A stretch of 64,000 nt of DNA from Streptomyces pacificus (GCF_011766325.1 NZ_BLLG01000008.1:1-64000); one strand, 5' to 3'. Counted from the stretch's first letter, positions 1 through 8,946 are shown. A program made the numbers and translations. The notes: generated by a model from the sequence alone, not told the origin.

Positions 1-536
1 CCGACAGGGGTCCTGCCTCGGGCTGCTCGACGGCAGGACCGGCGCCGGCCTCGGCCCCCGGCCGAACCGCGGCAGAAGGCCCGGCCGCGGACCCGGTCCG
101 GGCAGCCGATTCCGGCCGAACCGCGGCAGGGGGCTGCTCGGCGACCAACTGCCCGACGGCAGAACCGGCGCCAGGACCGGCCTCAGCGGCGGACCCGGCC
201 CCGGCCTCGCTCTCCACCGCCTGCCCCCCGCCGGAAGCCCCGGCCTCGGTGCCGGAACCGGCTTCGACGTCCGGCGGAGAACCGGCGACCGGCATAGCCT
301 CGGCCCCGGGTTGCCCGACGGCAGCACCGGCCTCAGCGGCGGACCCGGCCCCGGCCGCCGACAGGGGTCCTGCCTCGGGCTGCTCGACGGCAGGACCGGC
401 GCCGGCCTCGGCCCCCGGCCGAACCGCGGCAGAAGGCCCGGCCGCGGACCCGGTCCGGGCAGCCGATTCCGGCCGAACCGCGGCGGAGGGCTGCTCGGCG
501 ACCGACTGCCCGACGGCAGGACCGGCGCCAGGACCG
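1..536. repeat. 357-bp in-frame tandem duplication inside the Pro/Ala-rich gene
   Basis: Bases 1-179 recur at 358-536 with only a few mismatches. The offset is 357 bp, exactly 119 codons, so the duplication keeps the reading frame. The segment at 180-206 also resembles 328-355, so the repeat probably continues beyond the left edge. Confidence 0.85.
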
Positions 537-2581
537 ACTTGGGGGGCGGTCGGCCCCGCCGGGTCCGGCATGGGCGCGGCGGCCGGGTTGTCGACGTGGG
601 GCGGCACCCCGTGGGTTCCGGGGGCGGTGGAGGCCCCGGCCTCGGGCGCGTGATCGGTGGCCGCGGGGGTCCCGGGTGTGGCACCGCCCGTGGAGAGGTC
701 CCCGGTCTGCGGTGCGGGGGTCCCGGCGGGCTGCGCACCGGCAACGGAGCCGCCCTTCTGCCCGGCAGGCTCGGGCGGTCCGGCAGACTCGGGCGGTCCG
801 GCAGACTCGGGCGCAGCTCCCGCATCGCCCGCCGCCTCCCCCGTCCCGGGCGCCGTCACGGTGACCGCCTGAGCCGCCGCCGGCGGCTCCGAGGTGCCAC
901 CAGGGACATCCGCTGCGACGTGCTCCTGAGCGACCGCGGATCCTGCCGCCGCTCCGGCCACGGGTGCCGGTACGGACTCGGACGCGGCGGCGGGCGGCGC
1001 ATCCGAGGGCGCGGGCTCCGGCTCGGCCCCGGCGGGAGCCTGGGCGGCGGTCCCGGCCGAGGGCGCGGCGGCCCGGGGGCCGGCTTGTTCCGCGTCGGAC
1101 GCCGGTACCGCCGTCTCGGATGCCGGCACCCCCACCGATCTCGTGGCGCGCCCGGCGTGGAGCCCCGCGGGGGCGGCGCCTTCCGCGGGCACCAGCTGCT
1201 GGGTGGCCATGGGCTCAGGGGCCGGGTCGGCAGGCACCCCCGCCGGATAGGGCGGGTCGGGCACCGCTTCGGCGGTGCCGGCAGTCTCGGCGGTGCCGGC
1301 CGCCAAGTCGGCGGAGGGAAGCCCGGTCTGCGGAGGGACCGTTTCCTCGGGGGGCGGGACGACCGCCTTCGATGCCGCTCCCCCGGGCACCGTCATGCCG
1401 GTAGGGGCCTGAGCCTGCTGCGCGGCACCGGGGTGGCCGCCCGGCGGCGGAATCTCCTCCGGCTGCGGGCCGGGAGGCAGTTCGGTGTCGTCGTGAGGGG
1501 TGTCGAGGTACTCCAGACCGCCGGCCGACGAACCCGCGGCGGGTGCCGCCACGGCGCTCCGCAGGCGCACGGGGCCACTTCCGCGGTGTCCGGCGGGGCC
1601 GCGGTCCGCCAGAGAACGGACGACACCGCTGTTGGCCTCGGGAACCGGCGGGCCCAGGTGGAGGGGACGGCGGGCCTGAGCGGGGTTCTGAGCGGAGGCT
1701 TGAGCGGGGGCCTGAGCGGGGGCGGCCACCGGCTGCGCGCGCACGCCGCCGAGGTCGGGCGACCCGGAGTCCCGGCCGCCGGCCTCATGGGCACCGGCCT
1801 CGTGCACCGGCTGCTCGGCCGTGCCCTGGTGTGCCGCGGAGGACCGACCGTGGGAGGCCGCCCTGCCGCCCTGGGCCGCGGGCGGCGCCTGGGCCGACTG
1901 CGGGTCCTGGGCCGGCTGCGGGTCCTGGGCGGCGGCCTGTCCGGCCACCACGGCCTGGCCTGCCACGGCCTGCTCCGGCACGGGCGGCCGCGCGGGGACA
2001 CCCTGGGCGGGGACACCCTGAGCGGCGGGCACGGGGGCGGACGCAACCTGCCCGGAGGGGTTCGGAGCGTGGGCGGTGTGCTGCGCGGCGGTCCGGGGAA
2101 CCCGGGGCCCGTCCCCCGCGTACTGCTGCTCCTGCGCGACATGGGCGTGCGGCTGTCCGGGCACGGGAGCCGGGGCGGACGTGGGCACGGGCACGGGGGC
2201 GGGACCGGGGGCCGCTCCGGCCTCGGCGTACCCGGGCGCGCCCCCCGCCCCGGGAACCGGCTCGTGCTGGACCGCCGTGGCGTCCGGGGCCGGCGGCGCG
2301 GACGGGAACGGGCCTGCGCCCGGGGCCGCCGTCGGGACCGTCTCGGGTGCCGGGGCCGGGATCGGGGTCTGACCGGCGGCCTGCGGGGCGGCCTGCGGGT
2401 CGCTCCACGCCCCCTGCGCCCCCGGCATCAGCAGGAGGTCGTCGTCCTCGGGGACGGCTCCCGGGGCATCGCCGGAGTGGTCGAGGAAGGTGTACGTGCC
2501 GGGAGCGGGGACGCCCGGCTGCTCCACCATGCCTGCGTTCTCCGGCAGTCCCTCGCCCGGGACCTGGCCGGTGTCAGTCAT
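1..2581 (-). CDS. Long Pro/Ala-rich protein, N-terminal part (possibly CobT extension), partial
   Basis: The frame opens at ATG 2581 (MTDTGQVPGEGLPEN), with GAGGGG upstream as ribosome site, and stays open for 860 codons to the left edge, so the C-terminus is missing. Almost the whole visible part is disordered Ala/Pro/Gly/Glu. Islands of normal composition are residues 35-60 (EDDDLLLMPGAQGAWSD) and about 350-375 (GGLEYLDTPHDDTELPPG). No catalytic domain is visible. CobL lies just upstream on the same strand. From memory, Streptomyces nicotinate-nucleotide-dimethylbenzimidazole phosphoribosyltransferases near cobL can carry such an N-terminal extension; that identity is an inference. Residues near the left edge are tandemly duplicated. 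Confidence 0.6.
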   Translation of the reverse strand, partial: MTDTGQVPGEGLPENAGMVEQPGVPAPGTYTFLDHSGDAPGAVPEDDDLLLMPGAQGAWSDPQAAPQAAGQTPIPAPAPETVPTAAPGAGPFPSAPPAPDATAVQHEPVPGAGGAPGYAEAGAAPGPAPVPVPTSAPAPVPGQPHAHVAQEQQYAGDGPRVPRTAAQHTAHAPNPSGQVASAPVPAAQGVPAQGVPARPPVPEQAVAGQAVVAGQAAAQDPQPAQDPQSAQAPPAAQGGRAASHGRSSAAHQGTAEQPVHEAGAHEAGGRDSGSPDLGGVRAQPVAAPAQAPAQASAQNPAQARRPLHLGPPVPEANSGVVRSLADRGPAGHRGSGPVRLRSAVAAPAAGSSAGGLEYLDTPHDDTELPPGPQPEEIPPPGGHPGAAQQAQAPTGMTVPGGAASKAVVPPPEETVPPQTGLPSADLAAGTAETAGTAEAVPDPPYPAGVPADPAPEPMATQQLVPAEGAAPAGLHAGRATRSVGVPASETAVPASDAEQAGPRAAAPSAGTAAQAPAGAEPEPAPSDAPPAAASESVPAPVAGAAAGSAVAQEHVAADVPGGTSEPPAAAQAVTVTAPGTGEAAGDAGAAPESAGPPESAGPPEPAGQKGGSVAGAQPAGTPAPQTGDLSTGGATPGTPAATDHAPEAGASTAPGTHGVPPHVDNPAAAPMPDPAGPTAPQVGPGAGPAVGQSVAEQPSAAVRPESAARTGSAAGPSAAVRPGAEAGAGPAVEQPEAGPLSAAGAGSAAEAGAAVGQPGAEAMPVAGSPPDVEAGSGTEAGASGGGQAVESEAGAGSAAEAGPGAGSAVGQLVAEQPPAAVRPESAARTGSAAGPSAAVRPGAEAGAGPAVEQPEAGPLS

Positions 2582-2965
2582 GCGTACCCCTCGCCCATCG
2601 GTTGTGCTCCTTCAGACCTTCGCCCGGGGCGCCCGATCGGGGCACGCACCCGTGCCCCTCACTACAAGAACGAGCGTGTGCCCCACGCGGCACGAGAGCC
2701 CGCGGACACAAGCATTGTCGTGGGCCCTCGCGTCCATGGCAGCAGGATCCGCCACGGTCGGCTGTGGACTGCGCCACGTTGCGCGTCCCCCCGGTCGCGC
2801 CGTACCACAGCAGGGCCCCGGGCAACCCCTCTTCCTGACACCTACCGGGGGTCTCCCGGCGAAGCCAGGAGGAGGGACGGACCAACGGCCGGCTGCGGCA
2901 CGACGATCCGCCAGCCTACCCCGCCGGGGTTCGGCAACCGGTCCAGGGGGGCGGAAGACGGCCGG
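2582..2965. other. Intergenic, no gene seen
   Basis: This 384-bp gap lies between cobL and the Pro/Ala-rich gene, both on the minus strand. Short open frames here lack coding character. I looked for a cobalamin riboswitch because of the context and did not find its conserved core. It may hold the promoter of the downstream gene. Confidence 0.5.
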
Positions 2966-4177
2966 TCAGAAGGCCGGGGCCCGACGTCGGCCGGCGAGCA
3001 GGAAGACGACCGACCGCTCGCGCTCCGACCAGTCGCCGGGATCGAGCTCCACGGACTGGAGCAGGGCGCATTCGACGGCGTAGCCGCCCGCCGCGAGCGC
3101 CGTGCCGATCGACTCCGCCTCGTCCCTGGTGGAGGCGTGGGTGACGATGCGCTCGGGCCTGCGGTCCGCGCATGCGGTGACGACGGGGACGCCGCCACCG
3201 CCGATGCGCACCACGTCGGGTTCCGGGAGCCGTTCCAGGACATGCGGTGCCCGGCCGTGCACGGTCTGCAGCAGGACGCCTTGGCGGCGCGCGGCCGCCT
3301 CCGTCCTGGTACAGGCGGCCCGGTCGCCGTCGACGGCGATCACCGCGGCGCCGAAGCGGGCCGCGTCGGCGGCCAGTTCCCCGCTGCCGCAGCCGATGTC
3401 CCACACCAGGTCGCCGAGGCGGGGCCCGAGCCGGGCGAGTTGGGCGGCGCGCAGGTGCGGCGACTCGCTCTCGGCGGGAGGCGGGTCCTCACCGCCGGGC
3501 AGGGCCCAGCCGCGCACCCGCGCGGGGTGGCCGGGTTCCCGGCCGGCCACCCAGCCCGCGCCGCCCCGGGTGCCGGTACCGCCGACGACGATGACCACGT
3601 TCGGATCGCGCCAGCTGTGGTCGGCGACCTTGTCGGAGGTCAGCACGGTGACCCGCTCACGCGCGGTGCCGAGTTCCTCGCAGATCACGAAGGTGCGGTG
3701 GACGCCTTCGAGGAGCAGGGCGAGTTCGGCGGGGCCCGCACCCGGGCAGGTCAGGACCGCGACCTTGGGATGGGAACGGCAGACGTTGACCGCGCGGCGG
3801 AGCGTGCGGCTGTGGGCGACGACGACCTGGGCGTCGTCCCACGGCATCCCCGCACGCGCGAAGGCGGCGGCGACGGCTGAGACGGCGGGGACGACCTCCA
3901 CCTCCAGCCCGTGCTGCGGGGCGCGGAGGGTGCGTACGACACCGAAGAAGCCCGGGTCGCCGTCGGCGAGGACGACGGGGCTGCCCCGGTGGCCCGCGAT
4001 CCTGCGTGCGGCGAGATCGACACTGCCGAGGCGGATGAGCTCGGCGCCCGGCGGCACTTCGGGCAGGGCCAGGTGATGGGCCGCCCCGGCGACGAGCGTG
4101 GCGGCGGACAGGGCGGACCTGGCGGCCGCGGTCAGCGGCGAGCCGTCCCAGCCGATCACCGTGACCCGGTCGGCCAT
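2966..4177 (-). CDS. cobL: Precorrin-6Y C5,15-methyltransferase (decarboxylating), CbiE-CbiT fusion
   Basis: The enzyme methylates precorrin-6Y at C-5 and C-15 with S-adenosylmethionine and removes the C-12 acetate carboxyl group during corrin ring synthesis. The 403-residue protein has the usual fusion length. Residues 1 to about 210 are the CbiE tetrapyrrole methylase half (VTVIGWDGSPL at the start, VVLADGDPGFFG near 68). Residues about 225-400 are the CbiT half with the SAM-binding loop DIGCGSGELAADAA. The start is ATG 4177 and no alternative is better. It is followed on the same strand by the Pro/Ala-rich gene, which may also belong to the cobalamin pathway. The family call is firm. Confidence 0.93.
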   Translation of the reverse strand: MADRVTVIGWDGSPLTAAARSALSAATLVAGAAHHLALPEVPPGAELIRLGSVDLAARRIAGHRGSPVVLADGDPGFFGVVRTLRAPQHGLEVEVVPAVSAVAAAFARAGMPWDDAQVVVAHSRTLRRAVNVCRSHPKVAVLTCPGAGPAELALLLEGVHRTFVICEELGTARERVTVLTSDKVADHSWRDPNVVIVVGGTGTRGGAGWVAGREPGHPARVRGWALPGGEDPPPAESESPHLRAAQLARLGPRLGDLVWDIGCGSGELAADAARFGAAVIAVDGDRAACTRTEAAARRQGVLLQTVHGRAPHVLERLPEPDVVRIGGGGVPVVTACADRRPERIVTHASTRDEAESIGTALAAGGYAVECALLQSVELDPGDWSERERSVVFLLAGRRRAPAF

Positions 4178-4264
4178 CGTCGTCGTTCTCCTGGTGTCGT
4201 CGCAGGTGAGGACCCGTGCCCACGAGGCCCGGGGCAGGCAGGGCCGAGGGTACCCGGTGACGGT

Positions 4265-4287
4265 GACAGGCGGTGGCGCCGCCTGTC
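4265..4287 (-). terminator. Hairpin downstream of the GNAT gene
   Basis: GACAGGCGG at 4265-4273 pairs perfectly with CCGCCTGTC at 4279-4287 around a 5-base loop. It lies between the end of the acetyltransferase gene and the start of cobL, so it probably terminates the former. There is no U tract, as is usual in this group. Confidence 0.5.
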
Positions 4288-4409
4288 CGGCGGCCGACCG
4301 GCCGGGGCCTGTCCGATGCGGCCTGCCTGATGCCGCGGGGCCGGCCCGCCGTGCCGGTCCACTCGTTCGGTGAGGTACGCGGTGGGGCAGGCCTGCGGAC
4401 GCCTGCGGT

Positions 4410-5048
4410 TCAGTTCCAGTCGGCGTAGGCGGCGAACCAGCCCGCCTCGGCCAGCTGGTCGGCGCTGCCGTCGAGGTCGTCGGGAAGGAGGCTCCAGACG
4501 ATCAGGTCGGTGCGCAGATCGGCCCAGTCCCCGCTCTGGGTGCGGGTGCGGGCTATGCAGGCCCCGCGCAGGACACCCTCGCTGATGCAGCCGATCCGCT
4601 GGGCGACCTGCTGGGCGGCCGTGTTGTCGGCGGCCGTGCGCAGTTCGACCCGCTCGAACCGCTGGTCGCGCAGGAGCCATTGGGCGGTGGCGAGGGCCGC
4701 CTCGGAGGCATAACCCTCGCCCCGGGCCCAGGGGGCGACGATGTAGGACATCTCGGTGGAGCGCACCCGCCAGTCGGTCCTGCCCAGCCCGACCACACCG
4801 ACCAGGCGCTGGGTGAGGAACTCGGTGACGGCCAGGTCCATGCCCGCGCCCGAGGCGCGTTCGGCGGGCGCGTGGTCGCTGATCCAGCGGTGCGCGGCGG
4901 ACTCGTCGTAGGGCTGGGGCACGGCCGTCCAGGCGGCGGTCTGCTCGTCGTTCATCATCTCGGCCAGGGCCGGGGCGTCGGCGGGTTCGAGCGCGCGCAG
5001 CACCAGCCGCTCCGTGCTGATGGAGATGTCCGGAAACGTGGTAGTCAT
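4410..5048 (-). CDS. GNAT acetyltransferase, RimJ/RimL type
   Basis: A 212-residue member of the RimJ/RimL branch of GNAT N-acetyltransferases, which move an acetyl group from acetyl-CoA to an amine. The opening STERLVLRALEPADAPAL and the acetyl-CoA region ARGEGYASEAALATAQW followed by RVELRTAADNTAAQQVAQRIG are typical. The substrate cannot be read from sequence. I chose ATG 5048 because GGAG sits six bases upstream; an in-frame ATG at 5060 has no ribosome site. It stands alone between the met operon and cobL, with a hairpin after its stop. Confidence 0.85.
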   Translation of the reverse strand: MTTTFPDISISTERLVLRALEPADAPALAEMMNDEQTAAWTAVPQPYDESAAHRWISDHAPAERASGAGMDLAVTEFLTQRLVGVVGLGRTDWRVRSTEMSYIVAPWARGEGYASEAALATAQWLLRDQRFERVELRTAADNTAAQQVAQRIGCISEGVLRGACIARTRTQSGDWADLRTDLIVWSLLPDDLDGSADQLAEAGWFAAYADWN

Positions 5049-5152
5049 ACGCAGCTCCATGCCGAAGACCGTCGTAAGGGCCGTAGGGGCACAGCATGCA
5101 GCATCAGGTCGGCGCTGTGCTCGGCCGGGTCGCGGGGCTCACCCTACGCCGA

Positions 5153-5188
5153 GGGCTCCGCGCACCAACGCCGGTGTGCACGGAGCCC
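5153..5188 (-). terminator. Terminator of metNIQ
   Basis: GGGCTCCG at 5153-5160 pairs with CGGAGCCC at 5181-5188, with further partial pairing inside. It lies about 40 bases after the metQ stop on the minus strand. Confidence 0.65.
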
Positions 5189-5226
5189 CGTCCTTCGACG
5201 CGTCCTCAGAAGGCTTGCGTACAGGC

Positions 5227-6168
5227 TCAGTTGGCCGGAATTCCGAACGCCGGGATGACGGAGCCGTTGTAGGTGTCCTCGATGTACTTCCTCACCTCGG
5301 CTGAGTTGAGGAGCTTCGCCAGCTTCTCGACGCGCACGTCCTTCTCGTTGCCCTTCTTGACGGCGAGGAAGTTGGCGTACGGGTTGCCCTCCGCCTTCTC
5401 CAGGGCGAGTGCGTCCCGGGCGGGCCTGAGGTCGGCCTCGATCGCGTAGTTGCCGTTGACGACGGCGGCGTCGACGTCGTCCAAGGCGCGCGGGACGGTG
5501 GCGGCCTCCAGTTCCTTGAACTCCAGTCCCTTCCGGTCGGCGATGTCGGAGAGGGTGGCGCCGGTGCCGACGCCCGGCTTGAGGGTGATGAGGCCGTTCT
5601 CGGCGAGGAGCTGGAGCGCACGGCCCTCGTTGGTGGTGTCGTTGGGGACGGCGACGGTCTGACCGGGCTTGATGTCCTTGACCGACGTGGCCTTCTTCGA
5701 GTACAGGCCGAGCGGTTCGAGGTGGACGTCGACCACCGGGACGATGGTGGTGCCGTTCTTCTCGTTGAAGTCGTCCAGGTACGGCTTGTGCTGGAAGAAG
5801 TTGGCCCCGACCTGCCCCGACTGGGTGGCGGTGTTCGGCAGGACGTAGTCCGTGAACTCCCTGACCTCCAGCTTGAGACCTGCCTTGTCGGCAAGGTTCT
5901 CCTTGACGAAGCCGAGGATGTCGGCGTGGGGAGTCGGGGACGCCGCGACGACGAGCGGCTGGGACTCCGCGGCCTTGTCGCCGGACCCGGCTGCTGCGGG
6001 GTCGGAGGAGGTGCCGCAGGCGGTGAGGCCGAGGGCGAGCGCGGCGGTGGCGGCGGCAGCCGTGGCGAGCCTGGCGTTCCTGCGGCGTCCGGGGGCCTTG
6101 CTGCTTCCGGGGTTCTCGGGGTTCTCGGGGTTCTCGGGGTGGTTGCGGAGGTTGCGGAGGTTGCGCAC
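5227..6168 (-). CDS. metQ: Methionine ABC transporter substrate-binding lipoprotein
   Basis: This is the extracytoplasmic receptor of the MetNIQ methionine importer (NlpA family). The 313-residue product has a basic N-terminus, a hydrophobic signal segment (ATAAAATAALALGLTAC) and a lipobox LTAC, so the mature protein is a lipoprotein. Family blocks follow: LVVAASPTPHADIL, GANFFQHKPYLDDFN and VPNDTTNEGRALQLL. The annotated start is GTG 6168 with AGAGG upstream. The segment before the signal peptide contains small repeats (NLRNLRN, NPENPENPEN) encoded by a 9-bp DNA repeat. It is the last gene of metN-metI-metQ, 175 bases after metI. Confidence 0.93.
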   Translation of the reverse strand: MRNLRNLRNHPENPENPENPGSSKAPGRRRNARLATAAAATAALALGLTACGTSSDPAAAGSGDKAAESQPLVVAASPTPHADILGFVKENLADKAGLKLEVREFTDYVLPNTATQSGQVGANFFQHKPYLDDFNEKNGTTIVPVVDVHLEPLGLYSKKATSVKDIKPGQTVAVPNDTTNEGRALQLLAENGLITLKPGVGTGATLSDIADRKGLEFKELEAATVPRALDDVDAAVVNGNYAIEADLRPARDALALEKAEGNPYANFLAVKKGNEKDVRVEKLAKLLNSAEVRKYIEDTYNGSVIPAFGIPAN

Positions 6169-6343
6169 GAAGAGTGCCTCTTTCTGATGTTGCGGTGGTG
6201 ACGCCCGGACAAGGAGTGCGGGCTCGCCGGACGGGCCGGGGCGGAGCGCCGGCTTCCGGGGGTGCGGGTGGGTGGTTTCCGGTGGGTTCGGTGGGCTTAG
6301 TGGGCTTAGGGCCTGGAACAGGCCCTGGTGGGTTCCGGTGGGT

Positions 6344-7012
6344 TCAGTCGGTACGGCCGCGGCGGGCCAGCAGTCGCACGACTCCGTCGCCGATCAGCTG
6401 TACGGCCGTGACGAGGGCGATCAGGATGACGACGGTGACGAGCATGAACTCGGTCTCGAACCGCTGGAAGCCGTAGGTCACGGCTTTGGAGCCGAGTCCC
6501 TCTCCGCCGACCGCGCCCGCCATGGCCGAGTAGCCGACGAGCACGATCACCGTGGTGGTCACGGCGGCGACGATCGAGGGCAGGGCCTGCGGCAGCAGTA
6601 CCTTGCGGATGATCGTCGGGATGGATCCGCCCATGGACTGGACGGCCTCGACCAGTCCGTGGTCGACCTCGCGAACCGCCGTCTGAACCAGCCGCGCGAA
6701 GAACGGGGTGGCGCCGACGGCGAGCGGCACGATCATGGCGGTGGGGCCGATGAAGGTGCCGACCACGGCCGTGGTGAACGGGATCAGAGCGATCAGCAGG
6801 ATGATGAAGGGCAGCGAGCGGCCGATGTTCACGACCGCCCCGACGGCCTTGTTCACCGGGGTGTTCTGCAGCAGTCCGCCCTTGTCGGTGAGGACGAGGA
6901 GGATACCGAGCGGCAGTCCGCAGATCACGGTGGCCACGGTGGACCACAGGACCATGTAGAGGGTGTCCAGCGTGCCCTGGGCCAGCAGGGGCTGCATCTG
7001 CGACCACGTCAC
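6344..7012 (-). CDS. metI: Methionine ABC transporter permease
   Basis: This 222-residue integral membrane protein forms the channel of the methionine importer. Several hydrophobic segments are visible, beginning with LYMVLWSTVATVICGLPLGILL. The cytoplasmic coupling loop VEAVQSMGGSIPTIIRKVLLPQALP matches the EAA motif that docks on the ATPase. The GTG start at 7012 overlaps the metN stop by four bases (GTGA), which implies translational coupling. It lies between metN and metQ on the minus strand. Confidence 0.94.
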   Translation of the reverse strand: MTWSQMQPLLAQGTLDTLYMVLWSTVATVICGLPLGILLVLTDKGGLLQNTPVNKAVGAVVNIGRSLPFIILLIALIPFTTAVVGTFIGPTAMIVPLAVGATPFFARLVQTAVREVDHGLVEAVQSMGGSIPTIIRKVLLPQALPSIVAAVTTTVIVLVGYSAMAGAVGGEGLGSKAVTYGFQRFETEFMLVTVVILIALVTAVQLIGDGVVRLLARRGRTD

Positions 7013-8085
7013 TTGACGGTCTCCTTCACCAGTGCGGCACCCGGGGTGCCGTCGCTCCGCGGGGGCGCCGCTGCCGGCGCGTCGTCGTCCACGACGTCGA
7101 CCTGCAGGCCCTGTTCGCGCAGGAAGCCGACGGGTACGACGTTGGCCTCGTAGTCGCCGGGCAGTTCGATGCGCATCCGGCCGATCTGCCTGCCGCCGAC
7201 GGTGTCCATCGCGGCCCCGAGGATCGATATATCGATGTTGTAGGTACGGGACAGCTGGGAGATCACCGGCCGGGTGGCCGCGTCGCCGTGGAAGGTGACG
7301 TCCAGGACGGTGCGATCCGGTCCCGAGGCGTCCCCGGTGACGGGGAACAGCTCCCGGGCGAGTTCGGAGCCGGGCGTGGCCAGAAGCTCGCTCACCGTGC
7401 CGGACTCGACGATCCGGCCCCGGTGCATCAGGGCGGCGGAGTCGCAGACGGTCTTCACGACGTCCATCTCGTGCGTGATGAGCAGCACGGTCAGGCCGAG
7501 TTCGCGATTGAGGTCACGCAGCAGCCGGAGCACGGAGCGGGTGGTCTCGGGATCCAGCGCACTGGTGGCCTCGTCGGAGAGGAGCACCCTGGGGTCGCCG
7601 GCGAGGGCGCGGGCGATGCCGACACGCTGCTTCTGGCCACCGGAGAGCTGTGCGGGATAGGCCCTGGCCCGGTCGGCGAGGCCGACGAGATCGAGGAGTT
7701 CGAGGGAGCGGCGGGAGCGCTCGGCACCGGACATGCCGAGGATCTCCAGCGGCAGTTCGACGTTGTCCTGCACGGTACGCGAGGACAGCAGGTTGAAGTG
7801 CTGGAAGACCATGCCGATGCGGCTGCGGGCCCGGCGGAGTTCCCTGCCCGCGCGGTGGCCGCGTCCGGCGAGGGCGGTGAGGTCGGTGCCGTCCACGACG
7901 ACGCTGCCGGAGGTGGGGCGCTCCAGCAGGTTCACACAGCGGATCAGGGAGGACTTGCCCGCTCCGCTGCGGCCGATGACGCCGAACACCTCGCCCTCGC
8001 GGACGTGCAGGTCGACGCCGTCGAGCGCGCTGATGTCGCGGCCTCGCGACTGGTAGACCTTGGTGAGGCCGGTCGTGGTGATCAC
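7009..8085 (-). CDS. metN: Methionine ABC transporter ATP-binding protein with NIL domain
   Basis: This ATPase drives methionine import. Walker A GRSGAGKS is at residues 38-45, the signature LSGGQ at 147-151, and Walker B VLLSDEATSALD at about 167-178. Residues about 265-340 resemble the NIL/ACT-like domain by which cytoplasmic methionine inhibits the transporter. The GTG start at 8085 has GGAAGA five bases upstream. It is the first gene of metN-metI-metQ. About 200 bases upstream is a small ORF with Met and Cys codons that may control the operon by attenuation. The product is 358 residues, normal for MetN. Confidence 0.95.
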   Translation of the reverse strand: MITTTGLTKVYQSRGRDISALDGVDLHVREGEVFGVIGRSGAGKSSLIRCVNLLERPTSGSVVVDGTDLTALAGRGHRAGRELRRARSRIGMVFQHFNLLSSRTVQDNVELPLEILGMSGAERSRRSLELLDLVGLADRARAYPAQLSGGQKQRVGIARALAGDPRVLLSDEATSALDPETTRSVLRLLRDLNRELGLTVLLITHEMDVVKTVCDSAALMHRGRIVESGTVSELLATPGSELARELFPVTGDASGPDRTVLDVTFHGDAATRPVISQLSRTYNIDISILGAAMDTVGGRQIGRMRIELPGDYEANVVPVGFLREQGLQVDVVDDDAPAAAPPRSDGTPGAALVKETVK

Positions 8086-8286
8086 AGGGGTCTTCCGTCA
8101 CTGTCGAGTGCGCGGCGCGGGGTTCGCCGCCGGGCACGGTCATGTCGTCTTCGGGGCAGTCGGCGCAGCACGCGGGTGAGCCGGTCGGCGACGTGCGCGG
8201 GGCAGACCGGTTCCCTCGCCGTCACGGCGGGACGCGGCAGGACTGCGGGGGGCTCGCTTCGGGGCGCGAGGCTCGGGCGGGGGCCC

Positions 8287-8373
8287 TCAGCGGGCGCACA
8301 TTCGACACATACGGCGAGCACCGGGCGTCGTGATCGCCTCGGTCGCAGGGGTGCGGCTGCTCGTCGTGGTCAT
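8287..8373 (-). CDS. Putative leader peptide upstream of metN
   Basis: A 28-codon ORF begins at ATG 8373 (MTTTSSRTPATEA) and ends ARRMCRMCAR followed by TGA. Two Met and two Cys codons fall in the last seven codons, as expected of an attenuation leader reporting on sulfur amino acids. No Shine-Dalgarno sequence precedes it. A TTTACT motif ends a few bases before the ATG, so a leaderless start is possible. It lies 201 bases upstream of metN on the same strand. The reading is inferred from position and composition, not homology. Confidence 0.55.
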   Translation of the reverse strand: MTTTSSRTPATEAITTPGARRMCRMCAR

Positions 8374-8840
8374 GCGGCAAGTAAAACAGACGGATGTACG
8401 GGCGGAGCGCGGGTGTCCGAATAGCGGAACATGGACCTCCGCCGCCATCCGGATCACCGGCGACGGCCCCGTGCCGGCGTGGCCGTCCAGGGGGCCATGC
8501 CGCGCCCCCCGCGCGCCGCCGCCCCGGGCGCCTACACGGCAGGCACGGCAGGCACGGCTCACGGGACGGTGGAGGAGCCGGAGGGCCGGGGCGGGCGCGG
8601 CGCGTGCGGTCTGAACGCGGGGTGGGGGCAACGCCACGGCCGCGCTCGGGGTTCAGGGGTGTGGTCAACGCCACGGCCGCACCCCGGCCCGAGGGGCTCC
8701 CTGCGACTCCCGGCCACCGTGGCCGGGAGTCGCAGCCCGGCCCGAAGGGCGCCGTCACGGCCGCGGTCACAGCCGTTTCCCGGGGGATCATTCCGTTCCG
8801 GATCATGGTCGTCGCGTAGCGTCACCCGGTCAATCAGCAC
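8374..8840. other. Intergenic with a strong hairpin, no gene seen
   Basis: No convincing gene lies in these 467 bases. They contain a perfect 16-bp inverted repeat, 8701-8716 with 8720-8735, around a 3-base loop, able to act as a terminator in either direction. A 15-bp direct repeat (CAACGCCACGGCCGC) occurs near 8628 and 8668. The metN leader promoter must lie at the left end. Confidence 0.6.
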
Positions 8841-8870
8841 GAGGCCACGGGCGGTGTCTCCCGTGGCCTC
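8841..8870 (-). terminator. Terminator of the three-gene minus-strand operon
   Basis: GAGGCCACGGG at 8841-8851 pairs perfectly with CCCGTGGCCTC at 8860-8870 around an 8-base loop. It sits about 75 bases after the stop of the last small gene. Confidence 0.7.
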
Positions 8871-8946
8871 TCGTGTGCCCGCTGGGCCCGGTTGCCCGGG
8901 GGTGGGATCTCGTGCGCTCCGAGACCCCACGGAAGCCCACGACGCC

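Noticed and set aside
2582..2965. Cobalamin riboswitch between cobL and the next gene
   Set aside because: The conserved B12-box and core bases of the element were not found on either strand.
311..3880. A 1189-codon plus-strand open frame over the left part of the window
   Set aside because: It is an Arg/Gly-rich antisense frame of the Pro/Ala-rich gene and of cobL, whose minus-strand frames show real protein features.
8086..8373. SAM riboswitch upstream of metN
   Set aside because: No conserved SAM-I or SAM-IV core was seen; the leader peptide explains the region better.
8222..8806. Long minus-strand ORFs upstream of metN
   Set aside because: They cross the strong hairpin at 8701-8735 and show only GC-rich low-complexity composition; only the short leader ORF inside is supported.
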